Assembly: GCA_035712145.1 (NCBI GenBank)
Contig: DASTBI010000143.1
Location: 1 to 64,000 of the forward strand
Direction of reading: 5' to 3'
Origin: Candidatus Eisenbacteria bacterium
GTDB taxonomy: Bacteria > Eisenbacteria > RBG-16-71-46
DNA: 64,000 nucleotides
Numbering within the stretch: position 1 is the stretch's first letter; each line of letters starts with the position of its first letter. The translations under genes and the position numbers were made by a program. Shown here piece after piece: positions 17,805 to 27,545 of this stretch. Under the pieces are notes generated by a model. The model did no database searches. It was not told where the DNA came from and saw only the letters and a list, made by a program, of their open reading frames with translations.

Positions 17805-18574
17805 GCCGGCGCCTTCCGCGTGAGGTGGTCGCTGAAGGCTTTCAGGAAGTCCACGGGCACCGGGAAGATGGTCGTGGAGTTGTTCTCGGTGGCGATCTCC
17901 GCGAGCGTCTGCAAATAGCGCAACTGGAGTGCTACGGGCTCGCGGCCGATGACGGCGGCCGCTTCGGCCAGGCGCGCCGCGGCCTGATACTCACCCTCGG
18001 CGTTGATGACCTTGGCGCGGCGCTCGCGCTCCGCTTCGGCCTGGCGCGCGATCGCGCGCTGCATCTCCTGCGGAAGGTCGACGTTCTTCACCTCGACGGT
18101 CGAGACCTTGACGCCCCACGGCTCCGTCTGGCGATCGATCACCTGCTGCAGGGCCTGGTTGAGCTTCTCGCGCTCCGACAGGAGCTCGTCGAGCTCGGCT
18201 TGCCCGAGGATCGAGCGCAGCGTGGTCTGGGCGATCTGCGACGTGGCGTAGAGGTAGTTCTCGACCTGCACCACCGCCTCCTGCGACGACACGACCCGAA
18301 AGTAGATCACCGCGTTCACCTTCACCGTCACGTTGTCGCGCGTGATGATGTCCTGCGGCGGCACGTCCATCGTCACGGTACGGAGTCCCACCTTCACCGC
18401 CCGATCCACCAGAGGAATCAGCAGGACCAGGCCTGGGCCCCGCTCTCCCACCAGTCTTCCCAGCCGAAACACCACCAGCCGCTCGTACTCGCGCACGACG
18501 CGGATCGCGTTGGCGAGGATGACCAGTCCGAGAAAGAGGAGGAAGAACAACAACGAGCCGGCGAAGGTCAACAT
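17801..18574 (-). CDS. Slipin (SPFH/band 7 protein)
   Basis: The 257-aa protein starts at ATG 18572-18574 with AAGGAGG upstream. It has one N-terminal membrane helix (about residues 4-24), then the SPFH core with [55 protein letters not shown] and [15 protein letters not shown], and a helical tail rich in Ala/Glu/Arg. Slipins oligomerise on the membrane and are partnered by NfeD proteases. The nfeD gene lies immediately upstream, overlapping by 7 bp, which is the conserved STOPP operon arrangement. Likely role: membrane microdomain organisation and stress response. Confidence 0.9.
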   Translation of the reverse strand: MLTFAGSLLFFLLFLGLVILANAIRVVREYERLVVFRLGRLVGERGPGLVLLIPLVDRAVKVGLRTVTMDVPPQDIITRDNVTVKVNAVIYFRVVSSQEAVVQVENYLYATSQIAQTTLRSILGQAELDELLSEREKLNQALQQVIDRQTEPWGVKVSTVEVKNVDLPQEMQRAIARQAEAERERRAKVINAEGEYQAAARLAEAAAVIGREPVALQLRYLQTLAEIATENNSTTIFPVPVDFLKAFSDHLTRKAPA

Positions 18575-19899
18575 GGGTGCGCCTCCTTGGCCAAGGGGCG
18601 AACGGTGAGCCGCAGTCCGCTCATCCCCGTGATCTCCACGTACGCGCCGGGTTCGACCGGCGTCTCCGAAACCGCGCTCCACAGCTCGTCGCCAACTCTC
18701 ACCTGACCATCGGGCCTCAGGCCGTCCAGCGCGACCGCGCGCATGCCGACGAGTCCCTGGCGGCCGGTGGTCACCTTCCGGCGCTGTGCTTTGATCCCCG
18801 CGCCGATCAGGAAGGCGAAGAACCCGGTGGTCGCGATCGTGGCCGCCGCGATCGTCGCCCACGAGAGCCGCGGTCCGGGGCCGCTGGGCTCGAACAGGAT
18901 CACCGAGCCGAGCACGAGCGCAAGCACACCTCCCGCCGTCAGCAGGCCATTCGTGGCCACCTTGATCTCGGCCACGAAGAACACGATCGCCAGGGCGATC
19001 AGAGCCAGGCCCGCGTAGTTCACCGGAAGCACCGAGAACGCCAGGAAGGCGAGGATGAGACAGATCGCGCCCACCACGCCCGGCAGGATCGCGCCGGGAT
19101 TCTGGAGCTCGAACAGCATGCCGTAGAACCCCAGCATCATCAGGATGTACGCGACGTTGGGATCGGCGATGAGCGCCAGCAGACGCTGGCGGAAGCCGGG
19201 CTCGATGCGATCGCTGGGCAGGCCTTTCACCCGCAGGCGCCGCACCTCGGCGCCGCGGCGCCACTCGCGACCGTCCGCCTTGGCCAGGAATTCGTCCAAC
19301 GAGTCGGTCACGAAGTCCACGATGCGCAGCTCGACCGCCTCCGTCTCGCTGGCGGCGACGGCATCGCGCACCGCACTCTCCGCCCAGCTCGCGTTGCGGC
19401 CGCGCTGCGCCGCCACGGTGCGGGCGAAGGCCGCGGCGTCGTTGGTAGCCTTGCGCGACAAGGTCGAGTCCATCCCGCCCTGCATGTTCACCGGTGTGGC
19501 GGCGCCGATGTTGGTGCCGGGCGACATGGCGGCGACGTCTCCGGCCATGACCACGAACACTCCGGCGGAGGCCGCGCGGGCGCCTCCCGGCGTCACCCAC
19601 ATCAGCACGGGGACGGGTGAGGCCAGCAGGCTCTTGACCATGTCCCGCATGCTGGTCTCCAAGCCGCCCGGAGTGTCGACCTCGACGACCAGGGCCTCGT
19701 AACGCTGTGCGTGCGCGCGAGCCAAAGCGCTCTTCAGCGCCTCCGCGGTCACCGGCGAGACCGGACCTTCGAGCCGCATGACCAGCACGCGGCCTGCCCC
19801 CTTCGCACGCGGCGCCGTCTTGCTCGGCGCCGTCTGGCTCGGCGCCGTCATCGCGAGCAGCGCGAGCACGCCGATCGCGCCGCAGGCGAGCGCCCTCAC
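18568..19899 (-). CDS. NfeD-family membrane serine protease (ClpP-class)
   Basis: Start GTG 19897-19899 overlaps the upstream TGA (GTGA). The 443-aa product has a signal peptide ([14 protein letters not shown]), a ClpP-like protease domain (about residues 30-220) with [17 protein letters not shown], the nucleophile region [14 protein letters not shown], and [13 protein letters not shown] containing the likely base Lys. It continues with four to five membrane helices (about 240-360) and a C-terminal OB-fold NfeD domain (about 375-440) with [12 protein letters not shown] and [11 protein letters not shown]. This is the long NfeD1b form. In archaea such proteases cleave the C terminus of the partner slipin, whose gene follows directly. 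Confidence 0.9.
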   Translation of the reverse strand: MRALACGAIGVLALLAMTAPSQTAPSKTAPRAKGAGRVLVMRLEGPVSPVTAEALKSALARAHAQRYEALVVEVDTPGGLETSMRDMVKSLLASPVPVLMWVTPGGARAASAGVFVVMAGDVAAMSPGTNIGAATPVNMQGGMDSTLSRKATNDAAAFARTVAAQRGRNASWAESAVRDAVAASETEAVELRIVDFVTDSLDEFLAKADGREWRRGAEVRRLRVKGLPSDRIEPGFRQRLLALIADPNVAYILMMLGFYGMLFELQNPGAILPGVVGAICLILAFLAFSVLPVNYAGLALIALAIVFFVAEIKVATNGLLTAGGVLALVLGSVILFEPSGPGPRLSWATIAAATIATTGFFAFLIGAGIKAQRRKVTTGRQGLVGMRAVALDGLRPDGQVRVGDELWSAVSETPVEPGAYVEITGMSGLRLTVRPLAKEAHPC

Positions 19900-21116
19900 G
19901 AGGAGGCTCCCGAGCGCCGCCGAAGCGCCGCTCGCCAGGCTTCGGGATATTGGACCCCGCTTCCCGTGTTGTAGATGACGATGCGCTCGTCGCGATGGAC
20001 CTCGCCGCTCGCGAGCAGCTGACGCAACGCCGCCAGCGTGGCACCGCCTTCGGGACATGCCACGCAGCCTTCCAGCTCCGCCAGCTCCAGCATGCCGTCC
20101 AGTAGCGCCTCCTCGGCCACCGCGACCGCCGTGCCACGGCTCTCGCGGATGGCCTTCAGGATCAGGCTGTCGGCGAACGGAGAGGGAACGCGCAGTCCTG
20201 CGGCCAGCGTCTCCGCATCCTCCCACGGACGCGCGCGAGGCTGATTCTCCTCGAGCGCCCGCACGATCGGCGCGCACCCTCGCGCCTGCACCGAGATCAA
20301 CCGCGGCATCGGATCCTGGATCCAGCCCAGCGCGGCCATCTCGAGGAAGGCGCGCCACATGCCCACCAGCCCCGTTCCGCCGCCGGTAGGATAGAAGATG
20401 ACTTCCGGGAGCCGCCAGCCCGATTGCTCGGCGATCTCATAGCCCAGCGTCTTCTTGCCCTCGACGCGAAAAGGCTCGCGGAACGTGGCGACGTTCCACC
20501 ACTCCGGCGCGGGCGCCCAGCTCAGGAGCTCGCGTCCCGCATCCGCGATCGTGCCGGGCACGAGCTTCACTTCGGCACCCAGTCCGAGCGTCTCGAGCAC
20601 GAATGCCTCGGGCGTGCTCTCCGGCATGGTCACCCGGCAGCGCAGGCCCGCGGCCGCGGCATAGGCCGCGGCCGCCGCACCGGCATTGCCGGCGCTGGGC
20701 AGCGCGATCTGGTCCCGGCCGTATGCGATCGCGCCGTTGATCGCGAGCGCCAGCCCGCGAGCCTTGAAGGAGTGCGTGGGGTTGGAAGCCTCCTCCTTGA
20801 GCCACAGCGTGCGCATCCCGAGCGTCTCACCCAGGCGTTGGAGCGGACGGAGCGGCGTGCCACCTTCGCCCAGCCGCACCAGGGGGGCGTCCGCCGCGAA
20901 AGGCAGCACGGCCCGGTAACGCCAGAGATCCACGCCGAATCGTGCGAGATCGTCGCGTTTCACCTCGCGGGCGATGGCTTCGAGGTCGTAACGGGGCAGC
21001 AGCGGCCGCCCGCAGCTCGGACACACCGACGGCATCGAGATCGGATCGGTGGCGGCGCCGCAGTCGAGACACTCGAGCGTCCGCAGCCGCGATTGGAACG
21101 GCGTGGTGATTTTCAC
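19896..21116 (-). CDS. thrC: Threonine synthase-like PLP enzyme
   Basis: GTG 21114-21116 overlaps the rsgA stop as GTGA. The 406-aa product has an N-terminal zinc-ribbon-like motif (CLDCG ... CPSCG), then a fold type II PLP domain: [10 protein letters not shown] with the PLP lysine, [17 protein letters not shown], the phosphate-binding loop [13 protein letters not shown], and a C-terminal [16 protein letters not shown] and YNTGSG. It converts O-phosphohomoserine to threonine and phosphate. The zinc-ribbon threonine synthases of this layout are common in bacteria and archaea. No other threonine-pathway gene is nearby; it belongs to the compact gene train by overlap only. A related cysteate-synthase activity cannot be excluded. 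Confidence 0.85.
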   Translation of the reverse strand: MKITTPFQSRLRTLECLDCGAATDPISMPSVCPSCGRPLLPRYDLEAIAREVKRDDLARFGVDLWRYRAVLPFAADAPLVRLGEGGTPLRPLQRLGETLGMRTLWLKEEASNPTHSFKARGLALAINGAIAYGRDQIALPSAGNAGAAAAAYAAAAGLRCRVTMPESTPEAFVLETLGLGAEVKLVPGTIADAGRELLSWAPAPEWWNVATFREPFRVEGKKTLGYEIAEQSGWRLPEVIFYPTGGGTGLVGMWRAFLEMAALGWIQDPMPRLISVQARGCAPIVRALEENQPRARPWEDAETLAAGLRVPSPFADSLILKAIRESRGTAVAVAEEALLDGMLELAELEGCVACPEGGATLAALRQLLASGEVHRDERIVIYNTGSGVQYPEAWRAALRRRSGASS

Positions 21117-22090
21117 GCGCCTGGTCCGTCGCTTCGCGTCTCGCGCGCCGCTTCGGCGGCCAGCTCCGCCCTGAGCTTGAGGAAGGACGCGTAACGACGC
21201 TCGGCGATGCTTCCCCTCGCCACCGCCTCGCGGACCGCGCATCCGGGCTCGGACGCGTGAGCGCAATCGGCGAACCGGCAGCGTCCGAGCGCCGGGCGGA
21301 ACTCCGGGTACGCGTGGTCCAGATCCGCCGGACCGATCCCCCACAGCCCGAATACGCGCACGCCGGGAGTGTCGACGAGCTCGATGTCGCTCTCGGGCTT
21401 GAGCAACCACGCCGCGGTCGTGGTGTGTCGTCCCTTGCCGGTCTTCGGATTCACGAGTCCTTCCTGCAGGTCCAGTCCGGGGACCATGGCATTGAGCAGC
21501 GTACTCTTGCCGACGCCCGAATGTCCCACGAACAGGCTGCGCCGTCCTCGGCACGCCGCGAGGAGCTCCGCCACCCCTTGCCCCGTTTTTCCGCTCACCG
21601 CGTGCCCTGCGTAGCCCGCCCTTGCGTAATCCGCGAGGATCGATGCCGACTCGCGCTCCGCAAGGCGCAGATCGACCTTGTTGAGCACCACTCGCGCGGG
21701 AATGCCGTCGTGCTCGGCCTGGCACAGAACGCGGTCCGCGAGGCCGGGACTGAACGGAGGGTCCGCGCAGGCGGCGACGTGCACCACCTGATCCAGGTTC
21801 GAGGCCACCACCTGACCGGCGCTCGCGCGCCCCGCGGCCCGGCGATGAAAGGCGTTGCGCCGCGGCGCGACCTCGGCGATCAGCACGTCCTTCTGATCGG
21901 CGCCGGCTCGTTCGCCGGGCTCGACCCTCGCCCGGTCTCCCACCACCACCGTGTTCCCGAGCGCCTTGCGGTGTCCCATCAGACGACCCCGCGCTCGAGC
22001 GCGTGTGATGGTTCCGTCTTCGAGGCGGACGAGGCAGCCGCCGAAGTCCACGCGCACGACATCGGCGTGAGCGCCCATCGTCGCCGTCAC
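21113..22090 (-). CDS. rsgA: Ribosome small-subunit GTPase RsgA
   Basis: RsgA is a circularly permuted GTPase that checks 30S subunit maturation. I chose GTG 22088-22090, preceded by AGAGAG; ATG 22076-22078 is an alternative. An N-terminal OB-fold (residues 5-75) is followed by the permuted G domain: G4 LNKVD, G1 VGHSGVGKSTLLN, G2 region KGRHTTTAAW and G3 VDTPGVRVFG. The C-terminal zinc domain has CRFADCAHASEPGCAV with the Cys-His-Cys ligands. The HTTT pattern of RsgA is intact. It starts 7 bp after the histidine-kinase stop and overlaps thrC by 4 bp. Confidence 0.93.
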   Translation of the reverse strand: MTATMGAHADVVRVDFGGCLVRLEDGTITRARARGRLMGHRKALGNTVVVGDRARVEPGERAGADQKDVLIAEVAPRRNAFHRRAAGRASAGQVVASNLDQVVHVAACADPPFSPGLADRVLCQAEHDGIPARVVLNKVDLRLAERESASILADYARAGYAGHAVSGKTGQGVAELLAACRGRRSLFVGHSGVGKSTLLNAMVPGLDLQEGLVNPKTGKGRHTTTAAWLLKPESDIELVDTPGVRVFGLWGIGPADLDHAYPEFRPALGRCRFADCAHASEPGCAVREAVARGSIAERRYASFLKLRAELAAEAARETRSDGPGA

Positions 22091-22097
22091 GCGCTCT

Positions 22098-23525
22098 CTA
22101 GCTCCAGCCTCCCGGCCCATGGAGCGGCAGGGTGATGGTGAAGCGAGCGCCCTGGCTCGGCTCGCTCTCGACGACGATCTGGCCCCCGTGGTTGGTGACG
22201 ATGCGGTACGACGCGTAGAGCCCGAAGCCGTGGCCTTCGGCCTTGGTGGTGAAGTGAGGCTCGAACACCTTGCCCAGGAGCGCTGGAGGGATGCCCGGCC
22301 CCGAGTCCGAGACGGTCAATCGCACCAGGCGCTTGCGGTCGTCGTACTCCGTGCGGGTGGCAATGACGCGCCGCGGGGTCTGGTGCTCGCACATCGCGTC
22401 GGCGGCATTGATGTAGAGGTTCAGCAGCACCTGCTGGAGCTGCCCGGGATCGGCGCGCAGCGCGGGAATGTGGTTGGCCAGTCGAAGGTCCCACTCCACC
22501 GCGTCGAAGCGGTTCTGCGGCCGCACGAACTCGACCGAGCGCTGCACCAGCGCGTTCAGATCGACCTTCTCCACCTTGAGCTCCGCGCGCGAGAAATCCA
22601 TCAGCCCTTTCGACATGGCTTCCACCCGCCGTGCCTGTTCGAGAATGATCTGCGAGTGGCGCCGGACGTTGCCGTACTGCTCCCGATCGGCCTCGCGGAG
22701 CAGCATCTGCGCCCGTCCGCTGACCGCCACCAGCTGGTTGCGCAGCTCGTGGCCGATCTCCGCGGCCATCTCGCCCTTGGCCGCCATGCGCTCGGAGTGG
22801 ATCAGCATCTTCTGCGCGTTGCGCAGCTCCACGTAGCGGAGTGCGGATTCGTAGATGATGCGGAGCGGCACATAGAACATCAGGAGCCCCAGATACTGGA
22901 CCGCGTGGAAGCAGACGACGACGGGCGGAATCAGCAGGAACGGCGCAAAGTTGTCGAACATCCGCTCGCGAACGAAGAACTCGTTCGCCATCACCTGCCA
23001 GAAGCCCCGCTGAGAAGACCACGCGATGGCCGCCGACACCAGGGCGCTGTTCACGAGGAAGTAGGCCGCCACGGTCGCGAAGAAGGCGGGCAGCACGCTG
23101 ATCCAGTCTCCCGTTCCCTGTGGCGCGGGACCGCCCTGGAAGCCGTTCGCCGGAACGCCGAGCTTGACCGCCAGCAGCCCGGCCACCCACATCGTGATGG
23201 TCATCTGAGCCGCGTTGAACGTGCCGCGCTCGAGTGGCTTCTTCTGGATGAAGATGTTGGCGAACAGCGTGCTCACCGCGGCCATCCACATCGCCGCGTG
23301 CGGGCCCCAAAGCAGCAGGGCGGCGAGATTGGCCGTGGAAGCCACGCTGATCGTTCCGCCGCCGGCGCCCGTGGGGAACCACATGGTCTCGGCCGCGTAG
23401 CAGACCAAGGTCCAGGCGACGTAGTGCACCCAGAGCCTGGAGAGATCGGGCGGCAGATAGACCGCCATGAGGATCACGGCCGCGATCCACACGGCCGCGA
23501 GGTAGACCTTGAGACGCGGGCTCAC
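22098..23525 (-). CDS. Membrane sensor histidine kinase
   Basis: The 475-aa product starts with GTG 23523-23525, overlapping the upstream TGA. Residues 5-225 hold about six membrane helices with no large periplasmic loop, so it may sense something in the membrane. A short linker leads to a HisKA domain with EIGHELRNQL (His259; Gln replaces the usual Pro of HELRNPL) and a HATPase domain with N box NLYINAADAM, G1 DSGPGIP and G2 GHGFGLYASYRI. No response regulator gene lies nearby in the window, so the partner is unknown. It sits between the dgcA-like gene and rsgA. Confidence 0.88.
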   Translation of the reverse strand: MSPRLKVYLAAVWIAAVILMAVYLPPDLSRLWVHYVAWTLVCYAAETMWFPTGAGGGTISVASTANLAALLLWGPHAAMWMAAVSTLFANIFIQKKPLERGTFNAAQMTITMWVAGLLAVKLGVPANGFQGGPAPQGTGDWISVLPAFFATVAAYFLVNSALVSAAIAWSSQRGFWQVMANEFFVRERMFDNFAPFLLIPPVVVCFHAVQYLGLLMFYVPLRIIYESALRYVELRNAQKMLIHSERMAAKGEMAAEIGHELRNQLVAVSGRAQMLLREADREQYGNVRRHSQIILEQARRVEAMSKGLMDFSRAELKVEKVDLNALVQRSVEFVRPQNRFDAVEWDLRLANHIPALRADPGQLQQVLLNLYINAADAMCEHQTPRRVIATRTEYDDRKRLVRLTVSDSGPGIPPALLGKVFEPHFTTKAEGHGFGLYASYRIVTNHGGQIVVESEPSQGARFTITLPLHGPGGWS

Positions 23526-24547
23526 CGCGCGCCCACCACCGCCGGCCGTACCCCGAGGCCGGGCTCCTGGCTGAGGCGGATCTCTCCTCGCGGCCCCGGC
23601 GCACCCGCGAACGGGTCATGGGCCAGCAGCCAGTGGCCGTCGAGGTCGAGGTGATCGGCCAGCGGCGCGAGCTGCGCCGCCGCCGACAGCGCGAGGCTCG
23701 ACTCCACCATCGAGCCCAGCATGGTCTTCATGCCGTGCGCGCGGGCGACCACCAGCGTGCGGTGCATGCGGCGGATGCCGCCGGCCTTCATGAGCTTCAC
23801 GTTCACGCCGTCGACCCGGCCGGCGAGCTTGGCCACGTCCGCTTCGTCGTGCACGCTTTCGTCGGCGAACACCGGGATGCCCACGCGATCGCGCACCCAT
23901 CGCAGTCCATCGAGGTCGTGGCGCGCCACCGGCTGCTCGACGAGCTCGATGTCGAGCGGCTCGATGGCTCGCAGCACGCGCACCGCGTCGGCCGGCGACC
24001 ATGCGGTGTTGGCGTCCACCCGCAGCTTCCCGCGGAAGCTCTTGCGGATCAGGCGCAGGTTCTCGACATCCTCCGGCCGCCCGAGCTTGACCTTGATGAT
24101 CGGGAAGTCCTTGACCGTGTCGAGCTTCTTCTCCATCTCCTCGCGAGACGCCATTCCCAGCGTGACCGACGAGAGCGGGACCGTCGTCGGATCCAGACCG
24201 AGGAGCTTCCAGACCGGCACGCCGAGACGCCGCCCCACCCAGTCGTGCAGCGCGGTCTCGAGCGCGGCTCGTGCGGCGCGCTGGCCATCGAGCGCCTGGT
24301 CGAGCCGTCGCTCGATCGCTTCCAGCGCGAATGGATCGTCGCCGAGGTGCGGCGCCCAAAGCTCGAGCGCCGCTTCCACCAGCGAGCGCTGCTCTCCGTA
24401 GTAATGCGCGGGCGAGGCTTCGCCCAGCCCGCTGATGCCTTCGTGATCGATCCGCACCACCGTGTTCTCGTGTCCGCGCCCGCCGCCATGGGTGATGCGG
24501 AACTCGAACGCGGTCGAGAGATCGAGGCGTTCAATGGACAGACGCAC
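23522..24547 (-). CDS. Dipeptide epimerase / N-acetyl-D-glutamate racemase-like (DgcA type)
   Basis: I chose GTG 24545-24547 because GGAGGG lies 6 bp upstream; an earlier in-frame start would overlap the previous gene by 56 bp. The 341-aa enolase-superfamily enzyme has all racemase residues: IIKVKLG (KxK acid-base pair), RVDANTAW, ELVEQPV, FADESV as metal ligands and VNVKLMKAGG as the second base. This layout is that of L-Ala-D/L-Glu epimerases and of DgcA. The gene overlaps a dgcN-like DUF1611 gene; in characterised bacteria DgcN acetylates D-glutamate and DgcA racemises the acetylated product. A D-glutamate role is therefore likely, but a muropeptide epimerase role is possible. Confidence 0.85.
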   Translation of the reverse strand: MRLSIERLDLSTAFEFRITHGGGRGHENTVVRIDHEGISGLGEASPAHYYGEQRSLVEAALELWAPHLGDDPFALEAIERRLDQALDGQRAARAALETALHDWVGRRLGVPVWKLLGLDPTTVPLSSVTLGMASREEMEKKLDTVKDFPIIKVKLGRPEDVENLRLIRKSFRGKLRVDANTAWSPADAVRVLRAIEPLDIELVEQPVARHDLDGLRWVRDRVGIPVFADESVHDEADVAKLAGRVDGVNVKLMKAGGIRRMHRTLVVARAHGMKTMLGSMVESSLALSAAAQLAPLADHLDLDGHWLLAHDPFAGAPGPRGEIRLSQEPGLGVRPAVVGAR

Positions 24548-25631
24548 GATGCCCTCCGCGCGGCGCGCGCCAGGATTCGACCGCATCGACCAGCACGCCG
24601 GGCCCCATGCGGACCGGATCCGTGGCCGGCAGACCGGTCTCGCGCGCCGCCGTCTCGATCGCCAGGCGCGCCTCTTGGTCGCTGAGCCCGTGCGTGTTGA
24701 GCGCCACCGCGGCGACCTTCGCCGGCGAGACCCACGAGGCGGCGGACTCGTAGACGAGGACCAGGTCGGCCAGAGGACGGATCTCCGGCTGCGAGTCGCT
24801 CTCCTCGGGCGATGCTCCCGGAACTCGCACGCGCTCTCGTCCAGCCTGGTGACACAGCACCATGATGCTCGGGCAAGCGCCGTGGAGCAGCGCGAGCGTC
24901 ACTCCAGAGTAGCCGGGATGGTGGAGCGCTCCCTGACCTTCCACGACCACGACCTCGGCATCCCGCGCGGCTTCCAGCACTTGCTGCTCGACCACGCCGG
25001 CGGCGAAATCGCCGGGCACGGCGTCCACCGCCACGCCGTGATCGGCGATGAAGATCCCGGTCTGGCCGGTCGCCACGAAGGCGGTTTTCGTGCGGCGCGC
25101 CTCGAGGCCGCGCACCAGCTCGAGCGCCGCCGTCATCTTGCCGACGTTGCAGTCGGTGCCGACGGTGAGCACCACGAGTCTGTCGAGCGCGGCGGCGCGG
25201 CGGGCGGCCACGGGACGGACCGCCGGTGGGCGGCGCGCATCGAACAGCCGGACGTGATGGCGCTCGGCCAGCGCCGCGAGCTCGGGATCGTCGGCGAGGA
25301 AGACATGAAGGCCCGAGAGCACGTCCCAGCCTCGTTGGATCGCGTCCCGAACCATCCCGCGCCAATCCTCCTTGAGTCCACCGCCTTGAGGAGCGACGCC
25401 GATCAAGAGGCTGTCCGCGCCCTGAGCGGCGGCGGCCTCCAGATTCGCCACCACCGGGATCGATCCGCCCACACCCACGCACGCCTCGGCGGTCCGGCCG
25501 GCGGACGTCGAGTCCACGACCGCCGCCACCCGTTGCGGGCGATATCGCAGCATGCCGACCGCGGTCTTGGCGTCGAGCGGCGTGAAGCATCCCTCCGCCA
25601 GGAGCGCGAGCCGTCGAGCCGGTCCCTTCAT
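24531..25631 (-). CDS. DUF1611-family protein (DgcN-like D-glutamate N-acetyltransferase)
   Basis: This 366-aa protein of the COG3367/DUF1611 family has an N-terminal Rossmann-like domain (residues 8-150) and a P-loop NTPase-like domain beginning LTVGTDCNVGKMTAALEL. Further motifs are FVATGQTGIFIADHGVAVDAVPGD and EGQGALHHPGYSGVTLALLHG. DgcN, a characterised member, N-acetylates D-glutamate. Pairing with an overlapping epimerase of the DgcA family is strong context for the same route: D-Glu to N-acetyl-D-Glu to N-acetyl-L-Glu. It starts 4 bp after the bshA stop. The reaction is inferred from family and pairing, not from residues. Confidence 0.8.
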   Translation of the reverse strand: MKGPARRLALLAEGCFTPLDAKTAVGMLRYRPQRVAAVVDSTSAGRTAEACVGVGGSIPVVANLEAAAAQGADSLLIGVAPQGGGLKEDWRGMVRDAIQRGWDVLSGLHVFLADDPELAALAERHHVRLFDARRPPAVRPVAARRAAALDRLVVLTVGTDCNVGKMTAALELVRGLEARRTKTAFVATGQTGIFIADHGVAVDAVPGDFAAGVVEQQVLEAARDAEVVVVEGQGALHHPGYSGVTLALLHGACPSIMVLCHQAGRERVRVPGASPEESDSQPEIRPLADLVLVYESAASWVSPAKVAAVALNTHGLSDQEARLAIETAARETGLPATDPVRMGPGVLVDAVESWRAPRGGHRASVH

Positions 25632-25635
25632 GGGT

Positions 25636-26820
25636 TCATCGCAGCGACTCGTATACCTTGATGTAGCGGTCCACCATGTCGTTCACATCGAACTTCTGGC
25701 GCGCCACCTGACGTCCCCGCCGTCCCATCGTGCGGCGCAGCCGCTCGCTCTTCAGGAGACGCAGCACGGACGACACGAAGCCGTCGATCGAACGCGGATC
25801 GTGCAGAAAACCCGTCACGCCATGCTCCACCACTTCCGGCAGCCCGCCCAGATTCGAGGCCACGACCGGGACCTCGGCGCTCATCGCCTCCAGGGCCACG
25901 AGACCGAAGCTTTCGGAAGAGCTCGGCAATAGGAAAACATCGGCAAGTGGCAGCAATTCCTCCATACAGTCCTGGTTGCCGAGGAACAGGACGTCCCTCT
26001 GGATCTCCAGCTCGCGCGCGAGCTGCTCGGCGCCCGCTTTCTCCGGCCCGTCCCCGACCATGACCAGCTTGGCCGGCAGCTGCTTGCGCACTTCAGAAAA
26101 GATCTTGATCACCGCGCTGATGTTCTTGACTGGACGGAAGTTAGAGGCGTGCATGATGACGCTGGTGTGGGGCGGGGCGAGCCGCATGGCGGTGCGGCGG
26201 CGAGGGGTGAAGATCGAGGCGTCCACGAAGTTGTAGATCACCTCGATCGGCCGGGTGATCCCGAAGCTCTCCTCGGTGCGCTCCTTGAGAAAGCGGCTGA
26301 CCGCCGTCACGCGGTCGCTCGACTGGATGGTGAACTGGGTGACCCGGAAGAAGGCCGGCTCCACTCCCACCACGGTGATGTCGGTTCCATGCAGCGTGGT
26401 CACCACGCCGAGCGAGCGCGGCTTGATCAGCTCCCGGGCCAGATACGCGCTGGCGGCGAAGGGCATCGCGTAGTGCACGTGCAGCAGGTCCAGATCGTAG
26501 TTCTCCGCCACCTCCACCATCTTGGTGGTGAGCGCCAGGTTGTACGGCGCCTGATCGAACACCGGATACGACGCAGGCAGCGCCTCGTGGAAGTAGATGT
26601 TGGACTCGAACGTGCGCAGACGGAACGGCAGACTGTGTGCGATGAAATGGACCTGGTAGCCGCGTCGCGCCAGCGCGAGCCCGAGCTCGGTGGCCACCAC
26701 CCCGCTGCCGCCGAAGTGCGAATAGCAGGTGATGCCGACGCGCCGCGCGCGGCGCGCACGCTTCGCCCGCGGCGCCGAGGGACGCGCGCCATCGCCCGCT
26801 TTCGAGCGAGGCCGGCTCAT
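25636..26820 (-). CDS. bshA: N-acetyl-alpha-D-glucosaminyl L-malate synthase BshA
   Basis: BshA transfers GlcNAc from UDP-GlcNAc to L-malate, the first step of bacillithiol synthesis. The 394-aa GT4 glycosyltransferase has a basic 25-residue N-terminal extension before VGITCYSHFGGSGVVATELGL. Diagnostic BshA stretches follow: HFIAHSLPFRL, HVHYAMPFAASAYLA, TLHGTDITVVG, EVIYNFVDASIF and the donor-binding SESFGLVALEAMSAEVPVVAS. The assignment is strong because bshB and bshC are adjacent. ATG at 26818-26820 overlaps the bshB stop as ATGA. Confidence 0.93.
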   Translation of the reverse strand: MSRPRSKAGDGARPSAPRAKRARRARRVGITCYSHFGGSGVVATELGLALARRGYQVHFIAHSLPFRLRTFESNIYFHEALPASYPVFDQAPYNLALTTKMVEVAENYDLDLLHVHYAMPFAASAYLARELIKPRSLGVVTTLHGTDITVVGVEPAFFRVTQFTIQSSDRVTAVSRFLKERTEESFGITRPIEVIYNFVDASIFTPRRRTAMRLAPPHTSVIMHASNFRPVKNISAVIKIFSEVRKQLPAKLVMVGDGPEKAGAEQLARELEIQRDVLFLGNQDCMEELLPLADVFLLPSSSESFGLVALEAMSAEVPVVASNLGGLPEVVEHGVTGFLHDPRSIDGFVSSVLRLLKSERLRRTMGRRGRQVARQKFDVNDMVDRYIKVYESLR

Positions 26821-27545
26821 CCGGGGGCCTCCTGGCCGCCGTCCGGCAGCAGCGCTCGCGCGTCACGCACGCCGAGCGGTCCTCGATGCCGGAACCCCTC
26901 TCCATAGCGAGCGCCGATCTGCGCTCCCAGCACGCGCGCGCGCGCTTCGACCTCGGCGAGGAAGTCGGGCGACGTCAGGTACGTCGACAGGCCGGGCCCT
27001 CCACCCACCTGGGTCTCGTGGGCGCGCAATGCCTCGATCCTTCGCTCCCACACCGGCGTGATGTCCACGACGATCGTGGGCGCGGGCGCGAGCGTCCGAT
27101 AGGTGGCGAAGAGCAGGCGGCCCACGGAATGCCGGTCCGTGTCGGGATCCACCTTGGTGAGCCCGGCGAGCACACACGCCCGCGCCACCAGGCGCGAGGC
27201 CTCGACATGATCGGGATGAGGATCGTGCCGGTCGGGCGCCACCACCAGTCGGGGCCGATGCTGGCGCAGCCACGCGACCACCGCGGAGAGCTGCGCGCGG
27301 TCGTGTGCATGGAGTCCGGTGTCCGGGAGCCGAAGGCAGGTCCGGGATTCCACGCCCAGCATCCGAGCCGCGGCCTGCGCCTCGCTCGCGCGCGCGTCGG
27401 GAGTTCCCCGGGTTCCGGCTTCGCCGGCGGTCAGGTCCACCACGCCCACGCGGTGGCCGTGGCTCGCCAGCAGCGCGGCCAGCCCGCCCGACGTGAGCTC
27501 CACGTCGTCCGGATGCGCGCCGAAGAAGGCCGCGTCGAGGCTCAT
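26817..27545 (-). CDS. bshB1: Bacillithiol biosynthesis deacetylase BshB1
   Basis: The 242-aa zinc-dependent deacetylase (PIG-L/LmbE family) removes the acetyl group from GlcNAc-malate. The zinc motif AHPDD (His11, Asp14) lies near the N terminus and the third ligand is in DPHPDHVEASRL. LTAGEAGTRGT and the C-terminal YGEGF are further BshB1 features. ATG at 27543-27545 overlaps the bshC stop as ATGA, and its own stop overlaps bshA. The order bshC-bshB-bshA places all three committed enzymes in one transcript. Confidence 0.92.
   Translation of the reverse strand: MSLDAAFFGAHPDDVELTSGGLAALLASHGHRVGVVDLTAGEAGTRGTPDARASEAQAAARMLGVESRTCLRLPDTGLHAHDRAQLSAVVAWLRQHRPRLVVAPDRHDPHPDHVEASRLVARACVLAGLTKVDPDTDRHSVGRLLFATYRTLAPAPTIVVDITPVWERRIEALRAHETQVGGGPGLSTYLTSPDFLAEVEARARVLGAQIGARYGEGFRHRGPLGVRDARALLPDGGQEAPG

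Noticed and set aside
17801-20358. Long minus-strand frames extending slipin and NfeD far upstream (778 and 596 codons)
   Set aside because: The extensions are shadows of the neighbouring genes; strong ribosome sites or GTGA junctions with signal peptides mark the true starts at 18574 and 19899.
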